NCBI GenBank assembly: GCA_902623535.1
Contig: CACNUA010000003.1
Span: 52,518-116,517 of the forward strand
Source of the DNA: an uncultured SAR86 cluster bacterium
GTDB lineage: Bacteria; Pseudomonadota; Gammaproteobacteria; Magnimaribacterales; D2472
Direction: 5' to 3'
Length of the DNA: 64,000 bases
Shown: positions 28,224-37,086 of the stretch, piece after piece
Layout: each line of letters starts with the position of its first letter
Position numbering within the stretch: the first letter of the stretch is position 1
Position numbers and translations under genes: made by a program
Notes under the pieces: model-generated
Told to the model about the DNA's origin: nothing
What the model saw: only the letters and a program-made list of their open reading frames with translations
Databases searched by the model: none

Positions 28224-30356
28224 ATGCAAAAATTATCACTTTCACTTTTCCTAATATTTGTTGTAAGTCTCTCTGCTGATCCACTTATTATTCAGCCAGG
28301 ACTCCCTGGGACTGTATCCAAAGAAATTAATTCTGAAGAAGCTATAAATATTGCTAATACTGGGTTTACTAAAGACGATACGGTTTTCATGAATCACATG
28401 ATCGTTCATCATGAACAGGCGCTTACACTTTCAAGACTTGCACCGAATCGAACCAATACCCAAGAAATTTTAGATTTAGCTGGAAGAATTGACGTTTCTC
28501 AGGAGGATGAGATTTCATTCATGCAAGGCTGGCTTGAAGAACGAAATATTGAAGTTAATGCTCACATGTCGATGTATCACATGAAAATGATGGGTATGGC
28601 CAGCGATCAAGATATAGCAAAGCTTTCAAACAGCAAAGGCATGGAATTTGATGCATTGTTTTTAAGATTAATGATTGCTCATCATGAAGGTGCATTGGAT
28701 ATGGTAAAGGAACTTAAAAGACAACCTGGCTCTGCTTATGATCCTTTAATGTTTGAGTTTGTTTCAGATTTATCCAACGACCAAGGCGTTGAAATTGAGA
28801 GAATGAATACACTTTTAACCGGTCTTTCAAGAGATCCAAGGGCATCTCTTAAAGGCGGCCTGTACCATGCCGAGGAAGCCATTCTGAATTTAGACCTTGT
28901 TCAGTCTTTAAAAAAACCTGCAGGCTTTTTTGACCCATCCAACCCATTAAATGAAAGGTTGTCTAATGAGGACAAAGAGGATGAAGAAGAAAAGCCGCTT
29001 GCTGAACGCTCAAGAAACAGTCGATCCCCAATGCTAAGTTTCTCTAACACAGACATGGCTTTTAGCGGTAACGTCATGGTTGCTGGAAGTTATCATGGAT
29101 TTAATATCTACAATTTAGATAATCAAGGTCATGCCGAATTGGTCTCTTCAGTCATTTGCCCAGGAGGTCAAGGCGATGTTTCGATTGTAGGTAATCTTTT
29201 GATAATGTCGGTTGAGCAAAATCGTGGAAGAATCGATTGCGGTCTTCAAGGAGCAGGTACGGAACCAAATCCAGAAAGGTTTAGAGGCATTAGAATTTTT
29301 GATATTTCAGATTTAAAAAGACCCCAACAAGTTGGTGCAGTCCAAACATGTCGTGGGTCGCATACGCATTCAGTTGTCAGTGGTCCCGCAGAAAATGGCA
29401 TCATTATTGTTTATAACTCAGGAACTTCAAGCGTTAGAGATCAAGAAGAGCTTGAAAGCTGCTTTGAAGCCATCCCGGGTGACAATCGCACCGCCCTCTT
29501 TCGAATCGATGTCATAGAGATTCCTATTGCCAATCCATCGCAAGCAAAAATTGTAAAAAGCCCAACCGTGTTTGCAGATCCTGAAACAGGTGCATTGGCA
29601 GGCTTATGGAGAGGAGGAGATCATGGAGATGATACACAAGACACTTCTAGAACCGATGAGTGTCATGACATAACGGTTTTCCCGTCAAAAAATCTTGCAG
29701 CCGGAGCCTGCTCTGGCAATGGAATTTTATTTGATATTGCAGATCCTTATAATCCTAGGCGCTTGGATGTAGTAACGGATGTGGGTTTTGCTTATTGGCA
29801 TTCTGCTACCTTTAACAATGCTGGAGATAAGATTGTCTTCACTGATGAATGGGGTGGCGGTGGCAGACCACGTTGTAGAGCTTGGGATCCAATGGATTGG
29901 GGTGCAAATGCTATCTACGATATTGTTGACAATAAACTGGTTTTTAAAAGTCATTACAAAATGCCTGCGCCACAAACTGAAACAGAAAACTGCGTTGCTC
30001 ATAACGGCTCCATCATACCCATCCCTAACCGTGATATTTTTGTCCAAGCTTGGTATCAAGGCGGTCTTTCTGTTATGGATTTTACCGATTCTGAAAATCC
30101 GATAGAGATAGGTTATTTTGATCGAGGACCCATCTCTGAGGAACAACTAATCAGTGGAGGTTATTGGTCAACGTATTATTACGAGGGCAAAATTTACGGG
30201 ACAGAAATTGCTCGAGGTATTGATGTTTTTGAGATGATGCCAAGTCAATTCATTACCCAAAAAGAAATTGATATAGCTGCTAAAGCCTATCCTGCAGTAG
30301 GTGACAAAAGATTGTTCAACCCGCAACAACAATTCCCACTTACCTGGCCTAAGTAA
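28224..30356 (+). CDS. Exported DUF305 plus LVIVD beta-propeller protein
   Basis: A signal peptide ('MQKLSLSLFLIFVVSLSAD') precedes a four-helix DUF305 domain (about residues 45-195). That domain has two His-rich motifs, 'FMNHMIVHHEQAL' and 'LRLMIAHHEGALDM', typical of metal- or copper-binding DUF305 proteins. After a charged linker (about 240-265) comes a long beta-rich region with repeats like 'RGIRIFDISDLKRPQQVG' and 'GLSVMDFTDSENPIEIGYF'. These match LVIVD repeats that fold as a seven-bladed propeller. The role is not known. A periplasmic metal-handling or binding protein is a reasonable guess. A TAGAAT hexamer nine bases before the ATG suggests a near-leaderless transcript. Confidence 0.82.
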   Translation: MQKLSLSLFLIFVVSLSADPLIIQPGLPGTVSKEINSEEAINIANTGFTKDDTVFMNHMIVHHEQALTLSRLAPNRTNTQEILDLAGRIDVSQEDEISFMQGWLEERNIEVNAHMSMYHMKMMGMASDQDIAKLSNSKGMEFDALFLRLMIAHHEGALDMVKELKRQPGSAYDPLMFEFVSDLSNDQGVEIERMNTLLTGLSRDPRASLKGGLYHAEEAILNLDLVQSLKKPAGFFDPSNPLNERLSNEDKEDEEEKPLAERSRNSRSPMLSFSNTDMAFSGNVMVAGSYHGFNIYNLDNQGHAELVSSVICPGGQGDVSIVGNLLIMSVEQNRGRIDCGLQGAGTEPNPERFRGIRIFDISDLKRPQQVGAVQTCRGSHTHSVVSGPAENGIIIVYNSGTSSVRDQEELESCFEAIPGDNRTALFRIDVIEIPIANPSQAKIVKSPTVFADPETGALAGLWRGGDHGDDTQDTSRTDECHDITVFPSKNLAAGACSGNGILFDIADPYNPRRLDVVTDVGFAYWHSATFNNAGDKIVFTDEWGGGGRPRCRAWDPMDWGANAIYDIVDNKLVFKSHYKMPAPQTETENCVAHNGSIIPIPNRDIFVQAWYQGGLSVMDFTDSENPIEIGYFDRGPISEEQLISGGYWSTYYYEGKIYGTEIARGIDVFEMMPSQFITQKEIDIAAKAYPAVGDKRLFNPQQQFPLTWPK

Positions 30357-30379
30357 ATAGTAGGAAATTTATTGACAAC

Positions 30380-30429
30380 TTTATAATGTAAAGTAAACTT
30401 TACATGTCAAATAAACTTTACATTATAAA
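30380..30429. promoter_or_regulatory. Large palindromic operator in front of the HTH operon
   Basis: A perfect 15-base inverted repeat, TTTATAATGTAAAGT and ACTTTACATTATAAA, is separated by 20 bases and ends two bases before the ATG of the membrane-protein gene. A third half-site, CTTTACAT at 30398-30405, lies inside and makes a second tight palindrome with the left arm (ATGTAAAG-TAAA-CTTTACAT). TTGACA at 30372 and TATA-rich arms place it in the promoter. The small HTH protein encoded downstream is the natural candidate to bind it. Confidence 0.7.
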
Positions 30430-30431
30430 TT

Positions 30432-30884
30432 ATGGCTAAAATTACTCACCGTGGAACCTGGCTCAAGATTAGTTCACTTAATCCTGAGGATAAAAAAAAC
30501 TACTTAACGTCAATGGCTCTTTTTTTGATTGGTGCCTTTGCATGGGGTATCCACCTTGCATCTGTGGGTGTTTTTAATGATGTGCCTGATACTGAAAATG
30601 CAACCTCTTCAATCTATAACTTTGCAAGGTTAATAGTGGTTATCTCGTGGGCAATCGCAACCTTTTTTTACATTAAATTTTTAAAAAATCAAGATGAGCT
30701 AATTATTAAATGGCATGAATTTATTGGTAGTTGGGGTGCCATAGGTTTTATTAGCTTTGGAATGATGATGTCACTTTTATCGCCTTATCTAAACTTTAAA
30801 CCTGGATTTTATGAACTTTTCCTAGCTTTTTGTATAGGAACAGTGATTGGCGGTCTAAGGTTTCACAGCAAGTTTTTAAGTTAA
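30432..30884 (+). CDS. Four-helix membrane protein, partner of a small HTH regulator
   Basis: I do not recognise a named family. The 150 residues show four membrane segments (about residues 27-48, 65-88, 97-120 and 125-145) and a short cytoplasmic start. The gene is translated together with a small Xre-type regulator: its TAA stop overlaps the regulator's ATG. Pairs of a small membrane protein and a YozG-like regulator occur widely with unknown roles. The operator palindrome upstream suggests tight control by the partner. Confidence 0.72.
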   Translation: MAKITHRGTWLKISSLNPEDKKNYLTSMALFLIGAFAWGIHLASVGVFNDVPDTENATSSIYNFARLIVVISWAIATFFYIKFLKNQDELIIKWHEFIGSWGAIGFISFGMMMSLLSPYLNFKPGFYELFLAFCIGTVIGGLRFHSKFLS

Positions 30885-31078
30885 TGAAAAATAACATTCA
30901 ACAACTAAGAAAAGCCATGCATCTTAGTCAGGAAGATTTGGCTGCCAAGACAGATGTCAGTCGCCAGACCATCAATTCGATTGAGACTGGCAAGTTTGAC
31001 CCATCACTTCCCCTAGTTTTTAAACTTTTAAAAACTCTAGATGTGTCACTTGAAGAGTTATTTATTTTTGAGGAATGA
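30884..31078 (+). CDS. Small Xre/Cro-type HTH regulator (YozG-like)
   Basis: The real start is the ATG at 30884 inside the upstream gene's TAA, giving 64 residues (MKNNIQQLRKAMHLSQ...). The ORF-track extension reads through the upstream gene. Nearly the whole protein is a helix-turn-helix: 'LRKAMHLSQEDLAAKTDVSRQTINSIETGKFDPSL'. It ends with the 'LEELFIFEE' tail common in these single-domain regulators. It probably binds the palindrome in front of the operon and regulates itself. Confidence 0.88.
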   Translation: MKNNIQQLRKAMHLSQEDLAAKTDVSRQTINSIETGKFDPSLPLVFKLLKTLDVSLEELFIFEE

Positions 31079-31105
31079 AACTATTTTTAAGTTAAGGAAA
31101 AAGAT

Positions 31106-31315
31106 ATGGGAATAATTATTGGCGTTTTAATGCTGACTTTAGGAATTTTGTTTATGCATGAAATTATCCTAAGCGTTTTTGGTTTAATGTTTGGACTTTT
31201 GATTGCCTTCTTTGCAATCCTTATTAGTATTGTGAGTTTCACTTTTGCGCTGGCTACGATGGTGATTGTTGGAGTCTTATGTTTGATGGGTTTAATTATT
31301 GGTATTTTAATTTAA
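31106..31315 (+). CDS. Small hydrophobic membrane protein
   Basis: The 69 residues are almost entirely hydrophobic, with two or three membrane helices. AAGGA stands before the ATG at 31106, so translation is credible. It starts 27 bases after the regulator and ends ten bases before sppA, in the same direction. I know of no family. It may be an accessory to either neighbour. Confidence 0.62.
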   Translation: MGIIIGVLMLTLGILFMHEIILSVFGLMFGLLIAFFAILISIVSFTFALATMVIVGVLCLMGLIIGILI

Positions 31316-31325
31316 GGAGAAAAAT

Positions 31326-33146
31326 ATGGATGCACTAAAATCTATTTTTAGCTGGCTTGGAAAGTTTTTAGAAAAAACTCGTGTTGTGCTTCTCAATGTT
31401 GCAACTGCATTTATTTTAATTGTCATTACCGTTGCAATCATAGGCGGTATATTTAGTGGCGATGCTGAGATCGATAAAGAAGGAAAAGTTGTCTTCTTGG
31501 ATCCAGCTGTAGTTATAACGGATGAAGAAGCTTTTGCGGATTCGCTCTTTGCTAATACAGATATCAATCAGATGACTTTTAGAGATTTTGAAGATCTTGT
31601 GAATGAGTTGGCCGATGATGAAGAAATAGCTGCTATCGTCATTGATTTTAGTTCAACTGGATTTGCTGGTATTACTACTCTGTTAAATGTGGCAGGATTA
31701 ATGGAAAAACTTCAAGCCTCAGATATAGAATTGATTGCCTATTCTGACTACTTTGATACTTCAACTTATTTATTAGCTTCCTATGCTGATGAAATATGGG
31801 GTCACTCAAGTGGTTCATTTGGGTTAAGGGGTCCCGGTGGCTATAGAACATACATTAATGAATTGCTTACAAAAAATTTAAAATTTACTATTCATGATTT
31901 TTCTGAAGGTACCTTTAAATCTGCTGCAGAGACTGTTACTCGCTCTAGCATGTCTGATTTTTCTAGAAAACAAAGTGAAGAACTATTAAGTCCACTTTGG
32001 AATGCACTGAAAACTTTGATTGCTGAACAACGAGAGATGAATATTGAAGATATTCAGGATTTTGCTGATAACCACCCTACTGGGTTTTTAGGTGAAGCTA
32101 ACTACATAAATCTTAATGCTGCCACTGAAATTGGATTCATTGACGGAGTTAAATCCTATCCTGAATTTAGAGCACATATGATTGAAAAATTTGGTTTAGA
32201 TGAAGACTCTGAGAGAGAAACATACCCAAATATAAGTTATCAAGAATATATGGATACTTATGAGATAGAAAAAGATTCAGCAGATGATAAGGTTGCTGTT
32301 GTTACTGTGGAAGGAACCATTACTCGCGGAGAAATACAACCAGGTGTAGCTGGGGCAGATGGGCTTGCAAGACTACTTCGAAGTGCTCATGAGGATGAGG
32401 ATGTTAAAGCGCTTGTTGTGAGAGTTAACAGCGGTGGTGGTGGTGTAATGGCAAGTGAAATTATTAGAGACGAAATACAACGCGCCCAATCCAAAGGGAT
32501 TAATGTTGTGGTATCTATGGGAGATGTTGCCGCTTCAGGAGGTGTCTGGATATCAACTCCTGCAGAGTATATCTTTGCTCAACCAACTACTATTACTGGT
32601 TCAATAGGTGTAGCGATTGCCGTGCCTACTTTTGAAAATACTATGGATGAAATAGGCATTAATTCTGATGGAGTAGTAACCACTAAAAATGCAGGATGGG
32701 ATCTTAATCAAGCCATGCCACCTGAAATTAAAGCAGCCATTCAAGATGATACCGTGAAAGTCTATAACCGTTTTGTTTCATTGGTGGCAGAATCTAGAGA
32801 AGAATCTGAGGATTACATTCGAACCATAGCTGAAGGACGCGTTTGGATTGGAACCAAAGCTCTAGAACTAAATTTAATTGATGAAATTGGTAATTTTGAT
32901 GATGCTGTTGCTAAAGCGGCTGAACTTGCCGGTCTTGAGGAATATGAAGTTGATTTCTTTAAAGAAACACTTGATCCTGAGATTCAGGTTCTGCTTGAAC
33001 TAACTGAAGGTTTTGATATTAATTTAATTGACCAGCAAACTTTGAATTCATTTAAAAGCATGACGGAGATACTCAATGAAGTCATCCAAGTCAGTAAACC
33101 AACAACGCTGATAGCATGTCAAACTTGCGAGGTTACTTTGCAATAA
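31326..33146 (+). CDS. sppA: Signal peptide peptidase SppA, 67K type
   Basis: SppA digests leftover signal peptides in the membrane. The 606 residues have one N-terminal membrane helix (about 20-45) and two tandem ClpP-like domains, as in E. coli SppA. The catalytic lysine lies in the first domain ('EGTFKSAAETVT') and the nucleophilic serine in the second ('GDVAASGGVWISTPAEYIFA'). 'VVRVNSGGGGVMASEIIRDEI' and 'TITGSIGV' are also conserved. An AAGGAG ribosome site precedes the ATG. Confidence 0.94.
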   Translation: MDALKSIFSWLGKFLEKTRVVLLNVATAFILIVITVAIIGGIFSGDAEIDKEGKVVFLDPAVVITDEEAFADSLFANTDINQMTFRDFEDLVNELADDEEIAAIVIDFSSTGFAGITTLLNVAGLMEKLQASDIELIAYSDYFDTSTYLLASYADEIWGHSSGSFGLRGPGGYRTYINELLTKNLKFTIHDFSEGTFKSAAETVTRSSMSDFSRKQSEELLSPLWNALKTLIAEQREMNIEDIQDFADNHPTGFLGEANYINLNAATEIGFIDGVKSYPEFRAHMIEKFGLDEDSERETYPNISYQEYMDTYEIEKDSADDKVAVVTVEGTITRGEIQPGVAGADGLARLLRSAHEDEDVKALVVRVNSGGGGVMASEIIRDEIQRAQSKGINVVVSMGDVAASGGVWISTPAEYIFAQPTTITGSIGVAIAVPTFENTMDEIGINSDGVVTTKNAGWDLNQAMPPEIKAAIQDDTVKVYNRFVSLVAESREESEDYIRTIAEGRVWIGTKALELNLIDEIGNFDDAVAKAAELAGLEEYEVDFFKETLDPEIQVLLELTEGFDINLIDQQTLNSFKSMTEILNEVIQVSKPTTLIACQTCEVTLQ

Positions 33147-33150
33147 AGCA

Positions 33151-33843
33151 CTAAGAAAGAAGTATCTGCTTAGCAAAAGGAATGGTTATCTTTCTCTTTT
33201 GTTGAGCAGACGCTTGATCTAAATGTTTTAGCAAAGAAAATAAATGTTGAAACTCTCTTTTTTCTCTTTTCAATAAATAATCAATCACCTCATGATCAAG
33301 TGATATTTCAAGTTTGGCTGCACAAAAAATTAAAGCCTCTTTGAGCATTTCATCAGGCACCGATAAAATGTGCAAAGATTCCATCCGCGATAAACGAGAT
33401 AAAAGATCTGGGAGGAGATCTAGTTCTAAAATGCTTTCCTCCGTTCCAAAATAAAGATTGCATTTATTTTCTTTAGATTGATTAATTAGATGAAAAATCA
33501 TCTCTTGCCACTGAGGATGATCGTGCATTAAATGAATATCATCGATACATAGAGCATCGTAAATATCAAAATTCTCTATAAATTCCGGTTTCATATTAAT
33601 GGCAACTTTCATAGGTAAATAAAAAGCTTGCTTATCAATAAGCTTGTATTCATTACAAATAGCTTGCAATAAAAAAGATTTACCAGACCTTTCTATTCCA
33701 GTAATAACGAATTCTGACTCAGTTGCTTCCTGCAGTGATCTCGAGAGACTGAAAATAAGTTGCTGGATATGTGAATGATAAAAGTTTTCAAATCTTGGAT
33801 ATTGATCAATTGCAAAAGGGAAAATGAGTTGTTTAGGATTCAT
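33151..33843 (-). CDS. hda: Hda, DnaA-inactivator protein
   Basis: Hda binds the DNA sliding clamp and makes DnaA hydrolyse its ATP after initiation. I use the inner ATG at 33843, which puts the clamp-binding motif at the very start ('MNPKQLIFPF'), as in other Hda proteins; the ORF track starts five residues earlier. The AAA+ core shows a P-loop 'GIERSGKSFLLQAI', Walker B 'ALCIDDIHLM' and the sensor region 'LLSRLSRMESLHI'. The start overlaps pgsA. Its order with pgsA, DUF2066 and purM is known from pseudomonads. Confidence 0.9.
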   Translation of the reverse strand: MNPKQLIFPFAIDQYPRFENFYHSHIQQLIFSLSRSLQEATESEFVITGIERSGKSFLLQAICNEYKLIDKQAFYLPMKVAINMKPEFIENFDIYDALCIDDIHLMHDHPQWQEMIFHLINQSKENKCNLYFGTEESILELDLLPDLLSRLSRMESLHILSVPDEMLKEALIFCAAKLEISLDHEVIDYLLKREKREFQHLFSLLKHLDQASAQQKRKITIPFAKQILLS

Positions 33844-34390
33844 TCGAATGAAGTTCATTGGTTTGCCTTAACCAATTCATCGTATAAGAAATCAAACTTA
33901 ATAAGCACAAAGTGCAAATAAGCAGGTGATAAATGGGCTGAATTAAGTTTAATGTGAATACGATTTCAACAAGAATGCTTAGAAAATAAATGATCTGCAT
34001 AAATGTGGTGATCTTCCCCAACAAGTTTGGTTTCGGTGAACCAACTTCATAAACGGTCATGTGGAATGCTGCACCAATCAAGATCACAGTATCTCTAAAT
34101 ACTAAAATAAAAAAGACATAACTTGGGATGTATCCATTGATCCAAAAAATAGAGACCATTCCAATTAAAAGAATTTTATCTGCAATAGGATCCAATACTT
34201 TTCCTAAATCCGTTCGCCAGTTAAAAGTTCGTGCGAGAAAGCCATCGAGTGCATCGGTGAGTGCAGCTACAAGAAAAAGACCCAATGAGATTAAGTACTC
34301 CTCAATGTAAAAATACAGCAGGATCGGATAAGCAAGAATAATTCTTATCAGCGACAAAAGATTAGGAATAAAAATTAGATACTGTCGCAC
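33833..34390 (-). CDS. pgsA: CDP-alcohol phosphatidyltransferase, PgsA-like
   Basis: These membrane enzymes transfer a phosphatidyl group from CDP-diacylglycerol, in PgsA to glycerol-3-phosphate. The full signature is present near residue 45: 'DALDGFLARTFNWRTDLGKVLDPIADK', with all the metal-binding aspartates. The 185 residues and five or six membrane helices match PgsA. The start codon is GTG, two bases after the DUF2066 stop. The exact acceptor cannot be proved from sequence. Confidence 0.85.
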   Translation of the reverse strand: MRQYLIFIPNLLSLIRIILAYPILLYFYIEEYLISLGLFLVAALTDALDGFLARTFNWRTDLGKVLDPIADKILLIGMVSIFWINGYIPSYVFFILVFRDTVILIGAAFHMTVYEVGSPKPNLLGKITTFMQIIYFLSILVEIVFTLNLIQPIYHLLICTLCLLSLISYTMNWLRQTNELHSNES

Positions 34391-34392
34391 AG

Positions 34393-35403
34393 CTAATTAA
34401 ACTCCACCTGCAATGATTCGGTATTACTGTCATAAACAGGATTAATAAATTTTCTAGAGCTTTGTAGCTCACGTAGCAGTTCCTGTGGTTCAAACCGAAG
34501 TCTTAAATTCATTTGTGTTTCTCCCCTCATGATCGAAGTAATTTGAAATGTTCTAATAGAAAAAATCTTCTTTACTTCATTCAAAAACATCTCATGCTCT
34601 TTGTAGTTATCAATGCCTGTTATCACAAATCTAAAAGTATTTTGATCTTGTTCTGAAAAATTAATTGCTAGGACTTCATCAATGTAATTATTAATCTGAT
34701 CATCAAGAAATAAAATTAACTGATCTTGTTGCAAATTAACAAGTGATTTAAAGTCACCGTTTATGCTCCATGAGTTAATTCCAGTCTTAAGCAATTCAAT
34801 ATTTAATACTGCCTCCGTATTGCCTTTGGCAAGAAAATATTCAGCTGGATTTTCATAATTGAGTTTATTTTTAAGATTTTGAATGTCTTGAAGATCAAAC
34901 TCAGGAACATCAAGGAAAATCCCTCTTGTTTCAGTTAAATTTTTAAGCAAATTAGATAAGTTTGTTTTTAATTCTGTATCCTCCCCATCAATACCTAAGA
35001 ATTCAGGTTGAGTAATACCATCGTCAATATTAATTAAAAAACTAATGCTGGGTCGATTGAATCCAATAATTGGAAAAGCATTAGCATCGAATAACTTAAT
35101 AACTTCATCTTTTAAAAATTTAACCCTTAGATACCCTTTACCATCAATATCTTCCGTGGTGTAGCTAGCAACATAACTGGTCTTATTGATTTGCTGACGG
35201 TTAATTTCATTTCTAAATTTAAGGCTGGATGAGCCTGAAAGTTTGATCAGTAGCTTATCAAAAGCTCGATTCAAACCATAGTTAACATTGGTGTACTCTT
35301 GAGTACTGATTCGAACTTCAAATAAGGATGAAAATTCACGTGCATTTATCTCAACTGCATTTAAAACTAATATCAAAATAGGTAAGATTAATTTATCTTT
35401 CAT
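34393..35403 (-). CDS. DUF2066 exported protein
   Basis: A signal peptide ('MKDKLILPILILVLNAVEINA') precedes 315 residues of mixed fold, including 'EYTNVNYGLNRAFDKLLIKLSGSS' near the N-terminus, typical of DUF2066. The function is unknown. The location, divergent to purM with 15 bases between starts, is the usual position of this family in gammaproteobacteria. I use the ATG at 35403 in place of the GTG one codon earlier. Confidence 0.82.
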   Translation of the reverse strand: MKDKLILPILILVLNAVEINAREFSSLFEVRISTQEYTNVNYGLNRAFDKLLIKLSGSSSLKFRNEINRQQINKTSYVASYTTEDIDGKGYLRVKFLKDEVIKLFDANAFPIIGFNRPSISFLINIDDGITQPEFLGIDGEDTELKTNLSNLLKNLTETRGIFLDVPEFDLQDIQNLKNKLNYENPAEYFLAKGNTEAVLNIELLKTGINSWSINGDFKSLVNLQQDQLILFLDDQINNYIDEVLAINFSEQDQNTFRFVITGIDNYKEHEMFLNEVKKIFSIRTFQITSIMRGETQMNLRLRFEPQELLRELQSSRKFINPVYDSNTESLQVEFN

Positions 35404-35418
35404 CACTGAATATTGTAA

Positions 35419-36441
35419 ATGACCAATAAATCTAATCCTAATGATCCCTACGCAAAAGCTGGGGTAAATATCGATGATGGAAACGCCTTAGTCAAACTGA
35501 TTAAATCAAGTGTTAATGCTACACATAACAAATCAGTTATAGGCGGTATAGGTGGGTTTGCTGGATTGTATGAATTAAATCATCAACTTAAAAAACCCAC
35601 GTTGGTTGCCTGTACTGATGGTGTTGGCACCAAAGTAACGCTTAGCAAAAAATATAATACTCTTGGAAGCGTTGGGCAGGATCTTGTGGCTATGTGTGTT
35701 AACGATATGGCATCTTGCGGAGCAACACCTCTATTTTTTTTAGATTATTTTGCCAGCTCAAAACTTGAGCTAAAAGAGACAGCAACAATAATTAAGGGGA
35801 TTGCAAAAGCTTGCAAAAAAACAAATATGGCCCTCTTGGGAGGTGAAACTGCTGAAATGCCAGGACACTATACTAAAGGTAATTTTGATTTAGCAGGATT
35901 TGCAGTAGGTGTTGTTGATAAATCAAAAATTATTAGTGGCAAAAAAATAAAAACTAACCATGTAATTCTAGGCGTTGAATCTAGTGGACCGCATTCAAAT
36001 GGGTATACTTTAATTAGAAAGATACTCTCGCGGCATAAGCCCCCATCATCTGTATTAAAGACGCTATTAAAACCAACCTCCCTTTACACTTCCATAGTGA
36101 ATGATGTGGTGAAAAAAAATATTAAAGTTTCTGGCATTGCTCACATTACCGGTGGTGGCATCACTGAAAACATACCTAGAATAATACCCAAACACCTTGC
36201 AGCTGATATTGATCTAAACGGCTGGAAGTTTCCAAAAGCTTTTCAATGGCTTCAAGAAAAAGGCAAGATCAGCAATGAAGATATGTTAAGAATTTTTAAT
36301 TGCGGCATCGGTCTAGCAATAATTCTTCCTCTTTCGGAAGTAAAGTCATTAAAAAATCTTGCTAGTAAATATAAATTTAAAACGCATCGAATTGGGAAAA
36401 TTGTTAAACGAACTCAAGGTGAGTTAACTTACTTAAACTAA
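35419..36441 (+). CDS. purM: Phosphoribosylformylglycinamidine cyclo-ligase
   Basis: PurM closes the imidazole ring to make AIR in purine synthesis. The 340 residues show 'YAKAGVNIDDGNALVKLIK', 'TDGVGTKVTLS', 'GQDLVAMCVNDMASCGATPLFFLDYFA', 'LLGGETAEMPGHY' and 'GIAHITGGGITENIPR', all standard. purN follows directly and uses the 10-formyl-THF that FolD can supply. Confidence 0.97.
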   Translation: MTNKSNPNDPYAKAGVNIDDGNALVKLIKSSVNATHNKSVIGGIGGFAGLYELNHQLKKPTLVACTDGVGTKVTLSKKYNTLGSVGQDLVAMCVNDMASCGATPLFFLDYFASSKLELKETATIIKGIAKACKKTNMALLGGETAEMPGHYTKGNFDLAGFAVGVVDKSKIISGKKIKTNHVILGVESSGPHSNGYTLIRKILSRHKPPSSVLKTLLKPTSLYTSIVNDVVKKNIKVSGIAHITGGGITENIPRIIPKHLAADIDLNGWKFPKAFQWLQEKGKISNEDMLRIFNCGIGLAIILPLSEVKSLKNLASKYKFKTHRIGKIVKRTQGELTYLN

Positions 36442-37086
36442 ATGAAGCGCATCGTTGTACTGATCTCTGGCAGCGGATCAAATCTTGAGGCTATCATTGA
36501 AGCCTGCCTCAACCAGCGCATCAATGGCGAAGTTGTTCATGTGATTTCAAATGTCCCAGATGTCTTTGGTTTAATACGTGCTGCAAACTACAAGATACCC
36601 TCATCAGTGATTAACCATAATGACTTTATAAATCGAGAGAGCTTTGACAGGGAGCTTTATAATCAGGTTAGTGATCTAAATCCTGATGTGGTTGTGCTTG
36701 CCGGTTTTATGAGAATTCTTACTGCAAATTTTACTAATCCGTTAAAGGGCAAGCTTATTAATATTCACCCTTCCCTATTACCAAAATATCCTGGACTAAA
36801 TACCCATCAACAAGCCATCGATAATCAAGATTCATATCACGGCATTTCAATTCATTATGTTACTGAGAAATTGGATGGAGGGCCGATCATCGCTCAAGGA
36901 GCGATGAAACTTGATCTGCACAGCTCTTTGGAAGAGGTGATTGATAAAATTCATCGCATTGAACACGATTTATATCCTAGGGTAGTAGCTGAACTTCTTG
37001 ATATGAAGGTCAGTCTTAAAGATAATAAAGTGCAATTTAGTCATGATTCAGAATTTAAAGATGCTCAACCGCTCCAATTTAATTAG
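36442..37086 (+). CDS. purN: Phosphoribosylglycinamide formyltransferase
   Basis: PurN transfers a formyl group from 10-formyl-THF to GAR. The 214 residues include 'VVLISGSGSNLEAIIEAC', 'LAGFMRILT', the catalytic 'INIHPSLLPKYPGLNTHQQAI' and 'YHGISIHYVTEKLDGGPIIAQ' with the active-site His and Asp. It starts at the base after the purM stop, and its end overlaps the DUF3108 gene, so the three form one operon. Confidence 0.97.
   Translation: MKRIVVLISGSGSNLEAIIEACLNQRINGEVVHVISNVPDVFGLIRAANYKIPSSVINHNDFINRESFDRELYNQVSDLNPDVVVLAGFMRILTANFTNPLKGKLINIHPSLLPKYPGLNTHQQAIDNQDSYHGISIHYVTEKLDGGPIIAQGAMKLDLHSSLEEVIDKIHRIEHDLYPRVVAELLDMKVSLKDNKVQFSHDSEFKDAQPLQFN

Noticed and set aside
29727-30146. 139-residue minus-strand ORF and the overlapping 108-residue plus-strand ORF
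   Set aside because: Both are shadows of the LVIVD propeller part of the DUF305 protein, which has strong coding features across the whole region.
30380-30429. Inverted repeat considered as a terminator for the DUF305 gene
   Set aside because: The arms are AT-rich and 20 bases apart, there is no T run, and the repeat ends on the next gene's start. An operator fits better.
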